NCBI RefSeq assembly: GCF_026646375.1
Contig: NZ_JAIPPU010000003.1
Location: 186,001 to 250,000, forward strand
Direction of reading: 5' to 3'
Length of the DNA: 64,000 nucleotides
From: Acetobacterium wieringae
Lineage (GTDB): Bacteria > Bacillota > Clostridia > Eubacteriales > Eubacteriaceae
Shown one piece after another: positions 18,363 to 25,365 of the stretch (position 1 is its first letter; each line of letters begins with the position of its first letter). Position numbers and translations under genes: made by a program. Under the pieces are notes generated by a model. It did no database searches and had not been told where the DNA came from. It was given only the letters and a program-made list of their open reading frames with translations.

Positions 18363-18937
18363 TTTTCGCTTCCAATCTTTAAAAAGTTCTCAATCATCTG
18401 GTGACCGGCCTCGGTAAGAATTGATTCGGGATGAAACTGCACCCCATAGACATCATAGCTCCGATGTTTCACCGCCATGACCTCGCCCTCGTCGTCCTCG
18501 GCGATAATCAGCAGCTCATCCGGCAGGGTACTCCGCTCGGCACTGAGGGAGTGATAGCGACCGGCTGCAATAATCGGCGGCAACCCCCGAAAGATCGGGC
18601 TGCCGTTGGCGATATGAACCGTACTCTGTTTTCCGTGCATTAGGGTACTGGCATAGGTGATGGTACCACCAAAAACTTCGCAAATCGCCTGATGCCCCAG
18701 ACAAACCCCCAGAATCGGGGTTTTATCTTTAAAATAAGCAATCACCTCTTCACAGACTCCGGCATCGACTGGTCGTCCCGGCCCCGGCGAGACAATGATG
18801 TGATCCGGCTGCAAGTCAATAATTTCCGGCAGACTGAGCTCATCATTTTTGATCACCCGGATATCCGGATTGATGATCCCCACATATTGAAACAGGTTAT
18901 AGGAAAAGCTGTCGTAATTGTCAATCAGTAAAATCAT
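18359..18937 (-). CDS. trpG: Anthranilate synthase glutaminase subunit
   Basis: The 192-residue class I glutamine amidotransferase supplies ammonia to TrpE. The nucleophile is Cys79 in ILGVCLGHQAICEVFGG; the His and Glu of the triad are in VQFHPESIL. Its length and lack of any fusion fit TrpG; it could also serve PabB, since no separate pabA is seen. The start ATG shares one base with the trpE stop codon (TAATG) and follows GGAGGTGGAATA, so translation is tightly coupled to trpE. Confidence 0.95.
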   Translation of the reverse strand: MILLIDNYDSFSYNLFQYVGIINPDIRVIKNDELSLPEIIDLQPDHIIVSPGPGRPVDAGVCEEVIAYFKDKTPILGVCLGHQAICEVFGGTITYASTLMHGKQSTVHIANGSPIFRGLPPIIAAGRYHSLSAERSTLPDELLIIAEDDEGEVMAVKHRSYDVYGVQFHPESILTEAGHQMIENFLKIGSEK

Positions 18938-20400
18938 TATTCCACCTCCTGAGCCCGTTCCAGGGCTTCAAACATCGCCCGGGCCTTATTTCGGGATTCG
19001 TTGTACTCTTTTTCGGGGATGCTGTCGGCGACGATCCCGGCCCCGGCGGAGACATAAACCGTGTCGTTCTTTTTAACCACCATCCGAATGGCAATGCACA
19101 TATCCATGTTGCCGGAGAAGTCGATATACCCCACGGCGCCACCATAGACGCCCCGTTTCTGGCCTTCTAACGCATCGATAATTTCAATTGCCCGCTTTTT
19201 GGGTGCCCCGGACAAGGTTCCCGCTGGAAGCACTGCTCCCAGGGCATCCAGCTGATCCAGCCCCGCTTTCAGGGTGCCGGTAACGGTCGAGGAAATGTGG
19301 GAGACATGAGAGTAGCGAACCACCTCTTTATAGGTTTCTACCTTGACCGAACCAAATTCACTGACCTTGCCCAGATCGTTGCGACCCAGATCCACCAGCA
19401 TGTTATGTTCACTGAGTTCCTTTTCGTCCTTTAACAGCTCGGCAATCAACGCCTCGTCTTCGGCCGGGGTGGCGCCCCGGGGACAGGTGCCGGCAATTGG
19501 AAAGGTCGATAGCTGGCCGTTTTTCAGCGATACCAGAGTTTCCGGCGAAGCCCCGGCCACCTGAATCCCATCAAAGTCGATATAAAACATATAGGGTGAT
19601 GGATTAATCGTCCGCAGCACCCGATAAGCCGATAAGAGATCACCGGAAAAGTCAGCTGCCAGCCGATTGGAAATCACCGCCTGAAAAATATCCCCCTGAT
19701 AAATGTGTTCTCTTGTTTTTTCCACCATGTCACAATAATAGTCTTTGCTAAACAGGGAGCGGTACTCTGAGGTCACCTGCCCCCGGAAGGCCGCGGTGCT
19801 GCTTCCGTTTTTAATCAGCGCCTCAATTTCCTTAAGCTTAATGACCCCGTCGATATAGTTTTTCTCAAAATTGTCGGTTTTAATATTAACGATGATCACA
19901 ATTTTCTGACGCAAATGATCATAGGCGATGACCTTGTCAAAGAGCATCAGATTCAGGTCATCAAAGTCTTCAGTATTTTCATTTGTCAGCACCAGATTGG
20001 TTTCGGTATATTTGACAAAGTCATAGGCAATATAACCGACAAACCCGCCGGTGAACACCGGCAGAAAATCGAGCTTGGGGCTTTTCCAACCGGCCAGAAT
20101 TTCCCGCAGCACCGTTCGGGGATCATCGGCCAGGGTATCCTTGGTCTTGCCATTTTTGACCACCACCTCGCCATCCAGACAGGTGACAGACAGGGTTGGG
20201 TCAAATCCGAGAAACGAATACCGCCCCCATTTTTCGCCTCCTTCAACACTCTCCAGTAAATAACATTTTTTGCTGGTGGTTTTTAAAATTTTAAGCACCT
20301 CGATCGGTGTCTTGATATCCGAAAACAGCTCCAGACTAATCGGGATGCTCTGATAATCATTGCAATACCCTCTGGCCTCTTCCATCGATGGTTTAATCAT
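18937..20400 (-). CDS. trpE: Anthranilate synthase component I
   Basis: The start is set at the ATG at 20400 (MIKPSMEEARGY), preceded by GAAGGAAAGGATACGATT. A longer frame to 20496 would begin inside the leader terminator and is rejected. The 487-residue enzyme turns chorismate into anthranilate. The N-terminal tryptophan-feedback region includes LLESVEGGEKWGRYSF; the chorismate-binding domain has GDIFQAVISNRL, PSPYMFYIDF and LSGAPKKRAIEIID. It is the first gene of a complete trpEGDCFBA operon and lies after a T-box leader. It should be feedback-inhibited by tryptophan and transcriptionally controlled by uncharged tRNA-Trp. Confidence 0.97.
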   Translation of the reverse strand: MIKPSMEEARGYCNDYQSIPISLELFSDIKTPIEVLKILKTTSKKCYLLESVEGGEKWGRYSFLGFDPTLSVTCLDGEVVVKNGKTKDTLADDPRTVLREILAGWKSPKLDFLPVFTGGFVGYIAYDFVKYTETNLVLTNENTEDFDDLNLMLFDKVIAYDHLRQKIVIIVNIKTDNFEKNYIDGVIKLKEIEALIKNGSSTAAFRGQVTSEYRSLFSKDYYCDMVEKTREHIYQGDIFQAVISNRLAADFSGDLLSAYRVLRTINPSPYMFYIDFDGIQVAGASPETLVSLKNGQLSTFPIAGTCPRGATPAEDEALIAELLKDEKELSEHNMLVDLGRNDLGKVSEFGSVKVETYKEVVRYSHVSHISSTVTGTLKAGLDQLDALGAVLPAGTLSGAPKKRAIEIIDALEGQKRGVYGGAVGYIDFSGNMDMCIAIRMVVKKNDTVYVSAGAGIVADSIPEKEYNESRNKARAMFEALERAQEVE

Positions 20401-20760
20401 AATCGTATCCTTTCCTTCGTTGGTTTTGTCTCTACTATTTATGCGTTTTTTTAGTAATAAAAAACGCCCGTCCTTGATTAATAAAAAATTAATCAAGGAC
20501 GAGCGTAAAAATTACAAACCCGCGGTACCACCTTAATTTACAGAGAAAAATCCCTGTACACTCTGCAGGATACTAACATATCCCTCGCAACTGACGTATG
20601 CGTCACGTCGCAGAATACTCAGAAATTACTTTCCTTTGACTGCGCCCTCAGTGGTCCATTTGATGCTCTGCGTTGTGCGAGGCTCTCAGCCTTCCCCGCT
20701 CTCTGTAACTGCACGATACACCGTTATCTCCACGTCAACGGTTTATTGATGTATTCAATT
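20401..20760 (-). promoter_or_regulatory. T-box leader (tRNA-Trp-sensing) of the trp operon
   Basis: On the minus strand the conserved T-box sequence AAGGTGGTACCGCGGG (core 20521-20533) is followed by a strong terminator: CGCTCGTCCTTGATTAAT pairs with ATTAATCAAGGACGGGCG, then TTTTT (20461-20505). Upstream lies the stem I region, with GGGGAAGGCTGAGAGCC and a possible specifier codon TGG (20656-20658) in ATCAAATGGACCACTG. Established T-box logic: uncharged tRNA-Trp pairs with the specifier and the T-box, favouring the antiterminator. The TGG assignment is inferred from position and from the genes controlled. Confidence 0.93.
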
Positions 20761-20766
20761 AAATAA

Positions 20767-20795
20767 AGCATAATCGATATGACCGCTTTTGTCAA
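20767..20795 (-). promoter_or_regulatory. trp operon promoter
   Basis: On the minus strand TTGACA (20790-20795), a 17-base spacer and TATGCT (20767-20772) form a near-consensus sigma-A promoter. Transcription should begin near 20760 and give a 360-nt leader. A perfect palindrome, ATTTACC-ATA-GGTAAAT (20828-20844), lies 33 bp upstream of the -35 box. Confidence 0.8.
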
Positions 20796-20866
20796 ACTAA
20801 ATTTTTCTGATAACGCCTTCATTAAGAATTTACCATAGGTAAATGTCTTAACTGGCTTTTAGAGGC

Positions 20867-20900
20867 AGTTGCAATTCTGCCGTGAGCTTTGTTCGTCAGC
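20867..20900 (+). repeat. AGCTTTG-type small hairpin, weak copy 3
   Basis: GATTGCTGACG read from the right and TTGCAATTCTG on the left frame the shared core CCGTGAGCTTTG. Pairing is poor, so it may be a decayed copy. It spans the 3' end of the GNAT gene. Confidence 0.3.
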
Positions 20901-21372
20901 AATCACTGACCGTCAGTTTCATCGGTATAAAGCGGATGCCGTTGTTTTCCTGTTCTTCGGCAATGTCCACAAAGCCAAAGCGGTGATAAACTGCCACTGC
21001 ATAGGGGGACGAATTTACCGTTAGAACAAAGGGGGCTGCCGGGTGCTGGCGTTTTAGTTCGGTCAGTACCGTCTCAAAAAGCGCCCGGGCAATGCCCCGG
21101 TGGTGATAATCCTTGTCGACAAACATCAGCGAGATATGAAATTCATCCCGGGTACCAATCACCCCGACAATCCGGCCGTCCTCATAAAACCCCCATAGAA
21201 TTTTATGGCCGCTTTCGAGATCTTCGTTCATTTCCTCCAGCTTGAAGTCCAGATAATTGGTAAAAGTCTGGCGGCCTTCTTCGCTGTAACCATCGGCAAT
21301 AAATTCGCTAAAAACCTGATTGGCCAGATTCACTGCAGCTTCTAAATCAGTATTGTCAATTTTTTTAATCAT
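20896..21372 (-). CDS. GNAT-family N-acetyltransferase
   Basis: The 158-residue protein has the GNAT order: ILWGFYEDGRIVGVIGTRDE (strands 2-4), then FVDKDYHHRGIARALFETV near residue 90, where the HHRGIARAL segment is the acetyl-CoA pyrophosphate loop, and a closing VYHRFGFVDIAEEQENNGIRFIPMK. It starts at the ATG at 21372 after AAGGAGAGAGGGTTAG. The acceptor cannot be told from sequence. It stands with the lipase gene 38 bp upstream, so the two may be co-transcribed. Confidence 0.85.
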   Translation of the reverse strand: MIKKIDNTDLEAAVNLANQVFSEFIADGYSEEGRQTFTNYLDFKLEEMNEDLESGHKILWGFYEDGRIVGVIGTRDEFHISLMFVDKDYHHRGIARALFETVLTELKRQHPAAPFVLTVNSSPYAVAVYHRFGFVDIAEEQENNGIRFIPMKLTVSDC

Positions 21373-21410
21373 CTAACCCTCTCTCCTTGATGTCTATTTG
21401 AATAAACCCG

Positions 21411-22244
21411 CTAATTATTTTTGATTGAATCGGCCAACGCCGTCAAATTAACCGGCTCTGGACAGAAACCCGGGCTATCCATCCGCAAGGCATTCATGTA
21501 ATTGATATCCTGCTCACCCAGTTTCTGGAAATAACAATTGATCCGGTGGTTTAAAAACAGATTATTCAGCTGAAAACCAATCGGCACCGGCGCATCGATG
21601 TGTTCATATACCAATCCGGTTTCGGTAAACGGCGGCGGATATTCGGCCGCTGGCAGGGTCGGTATGAAATCATGGACATTATAAATCCGATAACTGTTTT
21701 TGACCTGGCTGTTGTATGCCCTGGCAAAAACCCTGTCTCCGGGTCTCCCGACGGCATAGGTATAGACAATTGCATCCGGTCTGGCCGCATTGACAGCAAA
21801 ATCCAGGGCCGCCAGAATCGACAGATCCCCACCCAGACTGTGGCCGGTGATATAGAGTGACTTATCCCCGCAGCGACGAATCAAGTCGATTACGTCCTCC
21901 CGCAGTGACTGATACACTCGGGTGATGCCCCGGTGACTAAAGCCAGCGTTTTTTACATAGGGATAGGGAATCTGAAATAGATCCAAATCCGAATCCAGAT
22001 TGGGTGTAGAATCCGATCCCCGAAAAGCAAGTACCAACCGATCTGCTGACTCAGCAATAAACCCAAAATTTTCTTCACTTTTTTCGGTCACCCCGGCCTG
22101 ACCCTTAAATGATGCGCGCAACTCAAAACCCGCCGGCAGCGAAAGCTGCTGCTGATCAAAAAACGGATAAGTTTGATAACAAAAACCAGCCATTAAAATG
22201 GCATCCTGTTTACTGTACGCTTCCGGCAGATTATCTTGCTTCAT
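21411..22244 (-). CDS. Class 3 lipase family protein
   Basis: The 277-residue protein has the class 3 lipase elbow LYITGHSLGGDLSILAALD, with the nucleophile serine near residue 144, preceded by LVLAFRGSDS (oxyanion region). The acid and base are probably in YTYAVGRPGDRVFAR and the NVHDFIPTLP segment. It has no signal peptide or membrane helix, so it appears cytoplasmic. The start at 22244 is chosen over 22250 because AAAGGAG lies 8 bases upstream of it and almost touches the earlier ATG. It lies 31 bp downstream of rsgA. Confidence 0.85.
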   Translation of the reverse strand: MKQDNLPEAYSKQDAILMAGFCYQTYPFFDQQQLSLPAGFELRASFKGQAGVTEKSEENFGFIAESADRLVLAFRGSDSTPNLDSDLDLFQIPYPYVKNAGFSHRGITRVYQSLREDVIDLIRRCGDKSLYITGHSLGGDLSILAALDFAVNAARPDAIVYTYAVGRPGDRVFARAYNSQVKNSYRIYNVHDFIPTLPAAEYPPPFTETGLVYEHIDAPVPIGFQLNNLFLNHRINCYFQKLGEQDINYMNALRMDSPGFCPEPVNLTALADSIKNN

Positions 22245-22275
22245 CGTCATTCTCCTTTGATTTCATAAAAGTGTG

Positions 22276-23352
22276 CTAGCGTTTGTTTTTATTCTTCGCC
22301 TGGCGCATCAGCTGTTTCATTTCGCCTTTGCTGCCAAACATTTTTTTGATCTTTTCAGCTTCCAACTGCCGGGAATTGAGCCCTTCATAGTCCAATTCCT
22401 TTTGCAGTTTGTGATAATTTTCCAGTCGCTTTTCAGACAACAACCCGGATTCAACGGCGGCTTTTACCGCACAGCCTGGCTCACCACGATGGCTGCAATC
22501 GCCAAAGCGGCATTCCGTGGACAGGCTTTCAATATCCTCAAAGGATCGGGACAAATCAGCACTGTCCAAATGAAGCTCCCGCATCCCCGGGGTATCAATA
22601 ACCACCCCGCCACCGGGAAGTTGCAGCAACTGCCGATGGGTGGTGGTGTGCCGACCCTTGTCATCGCTTCTTAAGCCTTTGGTTGCCAACACCTCAGTCC
22701 CAATCAGATGGTTGATAATGGTTGATTTTCCAACCCCAGATGAGCCCAGAAAGACAATCGTTTTGCCCGGGGCCAGATAATCGGCAATCTGTTCGTAACC
22801 ACGGTTATCGACACTGGAGCAGACCACCACATCAGTGCCGACCCGAACCGTCGAAATCTCGCTAAGCCGGGCTGCTAAATCATCACAGAGATCGGCCTTG
22901 GTCAGGACAATCACCGGCCGGGCCATGCTGTTCCAGGCAATTGATAAATAGCGTTCCAACCGTCGCAGATTAAAATCATTGTTGAGTGACATGCAAATAA
23001 ACACCAGATCAAAATTAGCCGCCACAATCTGGCTGACGCCACTGGTACCCGCCGCTTTGCGCTCAAACAACGACTTGCGGCTTAACACCTGATGAATCAC
23101 TGCATGTCCAGAATCTGCCTCGGTACGATCAATCATCACCCAATCGCCAACCACTGGAAAACAGGTACTATCCCCGGCATCAAAGGCAAACTTCCCCGAT
23201 ACCTCGGCCAACAGTTCACCTTCCTCAGCCACTACCTTATACAGTTCCCGATGCTGTTCCGTCACTCGTGCCACAAACAAATTGCTATATAAACTGGCTT
23301 CCTGCAAAAAGCGCTGGTCCAATCCGTAATTTTCCAAATCGATTTTATTCAT
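22276..23352 (-). CDS. rsgA: Small ribosomal subunit biogenesis GTPase RsgA
   Basis: The 358-residue protein is a circularly permuted GTPase: VLTKADLC (G4) comes before GSSGVGKSTIINHL (G1) and DTPGMRELHL (G3). The N-terminal OB-like domain (about 25-105) has VGDWVMID, and the C-terminal zinc site is CRFGDCSHRGEPGC. RsgA checks late 30S maturation. The ATG follows TTGGAGGATAAAA. Its 358 residues are a little longer than the usual 290-350, with a Lys-rich tail (MRQAKNKNKR). Confidence 0.96.
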   Translation of the reverse strand: MNKIDLENYGLDQRFLQEASLYSNLFVARVTEQHRELYKVVAEEGELLAEVSGKFAFDAGDSTCFPVVGDWVMIDRTEADSGHAVIHQVLSRKSLFERKAAGTSGVSQIVAANFDLVFICMSLNNDFNLRRLERYLSIAWNSMARPVIVLTKADLCDDLAARLSEISTVRVGTDVVVCSSVDNRGYEQIADYLAPGKTIVFLGSSGVGKSTIINHLIGTEVLATKGLRSDDKGRHTTTHRQLLQLPGGGVVIDTPGMRELHLDSADLSRSFEDIESLSTECRFGDCSHRGEPGCAVKAAVESGLLSEKRLENYHKLQKELDYEGLNSRQLEAEKIKKMFGSKGEMKQLMRQAKNKNKR

Positions 23353-23385
23353 TTTTATCCTCCAAATTTTATTGATCTAGATAAT

Positions 23386-23421
23386 TGCGAGACTGCCGTG
23401 CGCTTCGCTGCCGGTTTGCGG
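23386..23421 (+). repeat. AGCTTTG-type small hairpin, variant copy 4
   Basis: TGCGAGACTGCCGTGCGCTT followed by CGCTGCCGGTTTGCGG is an imperfect inverted repeat whose loop reads GCGCTTCGC where other copies have AGCTTTGC. It lies between rsgA and the tiny frame at 23508. Confidence 0.35.
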
Positions 23422-23507
23422 AAACCGACATCAAAGCAACTTTTGTTCTTATTTTCAGCATGACGCAACCACCTATATAAATTTCATCCGATTGGAGGGC
23501 TAAAGGC

Positions 23508-23567
23508 CTAGTATCGTACTTTGCCCTCCGGCGTCACGACACGATCCATTTGATTGATATTTTTCAT
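23508..23567 (-). CDS. Possible 19-residue peptide
   Basis: ATG at 23567 follows GAATGGAGAATTT, a usable site, and encodes MKNINQMDRVVTPEGKVRY then TAG. It could be a small peptide, or the broken 5' end of a lost gene. No homologue is recognised. Confidence 0.25.
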   Translation of the reverse strand: MKNINQMDRVVTPEGKVRY

Positions 23568-23620
23568 AAATTCTCCATTCTATTTAAATTCAAATTCCAG
23601 CTTGTTAACGAGAGCCTATC

Positions 23621-23724
23621 CCAGTACCGACAATTGTTACATCATGTTGTACGCATCAAGGCGAACAGGTCATCGACCTGTCCGAGCTTGTGGCAAATAA
23701 CAGATTAACAATTGGTCGGTACGG
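23621..23724 (+). repeat. Palindromic element copy G (complete 104-bp type)
   Basis: This well-preserved copy has ends CCAGTACCGACAATTGTTA and TAACAATTGGTCGGTACGG, nested arms around TCATGTTGTACGC, and tip GAACAGGTC-ATC-GACCTGTCC (23663-23683). It is nearly identical to copy H (35431-35533) except at the tip. It lies in the 555-bp gap between rsgA and the PadR gene. The remaining bases to 23907 show nothing certain. Confidence 0.88.
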
Positions 23725-23907
23725 TAGCACTGCATATCTCGATTAACACACGCTGCCATCATTGTATATGATTCTTTTTAATCAAGTCAAGGTAAATAAA
23801 TTGCTTTTTAATGGAGAATCTTAAAACTCCCCAAGAAAACAAATGCATTCCTATCTAAAATCGGATAAAATAGAACTTAATACTATATGACGAAAGGCTT
23901 AAACACA

Positions 23908-24489
23908 ATGAGAACACTAAAATACGCCATCCTCGGCTTAATTAACCGGGAAACCATGACTGGCTACGATTTAATGAAAGTCTTTAATATGGAGCTGGTC
24001 AATTTCTGGTATGCCAGACATAGCCAAATCTACCCGGAACTCAAAAAACTCACCGACGAAGGGTTGATCACCTACGAAATTCTACCAGAAGACGAAAAGC
24101 TCCGCAAAAAAATTTATTCGATCACTGAAAAAGGCCGCCAGGAATTTCATAACTGGGTTTTACAGCAGGATCTGCTGGAGCCCACTCCCAAGGATATTTT
24201 TCGACTGAAAGCTTATTTTATCGAATCCCTGTCCCGTGACGAAATCCTGTCACACTTCAACTATCAGCTGACCCAGCGCCAGGAGAAACTGCACAAGCTT
24301 AAGCACAATATGACGGTACTGTTGGACACCAAAGACATTTCCAAAATACAGAGCCCGGAATACGGTGACTACATTGTCCTGAAGTCAGCCATCAAACGTG
24401 AAAAATCCTACATTGACTGGCTTTGCGAATGCATCGAAGAAGTCACCACCAACACCCGTATCTATGGTGACGAAAGGAGGTCTTTATGA
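23908..24489 (+). CDS. PadR-family transcriptional regulator
   Basis: The 193-residue protein has a PadR winged helix at its N-terminus (MRTLKYAILGLINRETMTGY, then DLMKVFNM, YPELKKLTDEGLITYE and KIYSITEKGRQEFHNWV) and a helical PadR_2-like C-terminal dimerisation half, as in AphA/PadR long forms. The start is placed at 23908 because ACGAAAGG lies 10 bases upstream; an earlier start at 23887 would overlap that site. It overlaps the next gene by 4 bases. PadR proteins usually repress a neighbouring gene, so the coupled gene at 24486 is a possible partner. Confidence 0.9.
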   Translation: MRTLKYAILGLINRETMTGYDLMKVFNMELVNFWYARHSQIYPELKKLTDEGLITYEILPEDEKLRKKIYSITEKGRQEFHNWVLQQDLLEPTPKDIFRLKAYFIESLSRDEILSHFNYQLTQRQEKLHKLKHNMTVLLDTKDISKIQSPEYGDYIVLKSAIKREKSYIDWLCECIEEVTTNTRIYGDERRSL

Positions 24490-25019
24490 GCCCAATTATC
24501 TGCCCACGATGCGGCGGTACCAACACCAGTCCGGCGACCCAGCTGGTTCTGTATTGCCAGGATTGCCAGTCTGAATTTGGCGGCGATCACCAGGAGCTAC
24601 TGGCAACCACCCGCCAGATCGTCCTGAACACCCATCAGCATGGCGCGGCCAGCCAGAATCTGACCTTTACCCGAACCCCGGCCGGGGCCACCATTGAAGG
24701 GCCGTTTCTCTGTTACTACCCGGATCTGCCGGAGATTTACATCGACCCTCAACAGTGGCAACAGCTGCTGGCCGATTTTTATCAGCTTTATATCTTGGAT
24801 TGGCAACCCGAGTATCGGGACCATGACAGCGAAAAAACCGTTAGCGCCTTTGGCTGGGATCTAAAAATCAGCTTCGATCACCAGCAACCCTTTTATTCCC
24901 GGGGCCAGGGGCTATACCCGCCCTACTGGTCGGCTCTGATGGATCTCTTTGCCAGCTTTGGCCTGCCCAACATCGGCAAAGCCCTGGGCCAGAATTTTTT
25001 ACAGCTCCAGACTTTCTAA
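24486..25019 (+). CDS. Hypothetical protein with N-terminal zinc ribbon
   Basis: The 177-residue product opens CPRCGG then YCQDCQSEFGG, two CxxC pairs that should bind one zinc ion. The remaining 150 residues show no known domain; they are Trp/Tyr-rich (WQPEYRDHDSEK, FGWDLKISFDHQQPFYSRGQ) and lack membrane segments. The ATG overlaps the PadR stop codon (ATGA, 24486-24489) and AAAGGAGG precedes it, so it is made together with the regulator. This argues for a shared role, perhaps as a partner protein. The function is unknown. Confidence 0.75.
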   Translation: MSPIICPRCGGTNTSPATQLVLYCQDCQSEFGGDHQELLATTRQIVLNTHQHGAASQNLTFTRTPAGATIEGPFLCYYPDLPEIYIDPQQWQQLLADFYQLYILDWQPEYRDHDSEKTVSAFGWDLKISFDHQQPFYSRGQGLYPPYWSALMDLFASFGLPNIGKALGQNFLQLQTF

Positions 25020-25097
25020 AATTTAACCGGAATTTTATGGAACTCTCGTTTAGTATGCGCTAAAATGTGGTATAAAGAAAGCGTCACGAAGGAACTT

Positions 25098-25304
25098 ACG
25101 AACAATGATTGCTTTATTTTCCACAACCAGCAGAAATCGCTATGCGAATTTCTACTGGTTCGCGGACAGTCGCCAACTACAAGCAAACATGTGATTGGCT
25201 CATTGCCTTCACGAAAACAATTTCGTAACGTGTAGGCGAACAGGCGATAGCCTGTTCGACGTACAGTGTAGAAAGTGTTTCGTGCGAAACTGACCCTAAA
25301 GCTC
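25098..25304 (-). repeat. Palindromic element copy C (long form)
   Basis: It is the partner of copy B at 7911-8125. The same three structures are present, with different bases: AACCAGCAGAAAT (25125-25137) pairs at 12 of 13 positions with ATTTCTACTGGTT (25148-25160), and the tip is GAACAGGC-GATA-GCCTGTTC (25238-25257). As in copy B, it ends 50-60 bp before a rightward gene (the chemoreceptor at 25366). Confidence 0.8.
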
Positions 25305-25365
25305 ACGGCACTCGCAACCCCAACAGTACTTACGTACTCTCAAAAAAGAAAAGGCGGAAATCACA

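Noticed and set aside
23621-23724. Integron attC site
   Set aside because: The ends have TAAC and GTTA motifs, but in the wrong relative order for attC, and no integrase or gene cassettes are present.
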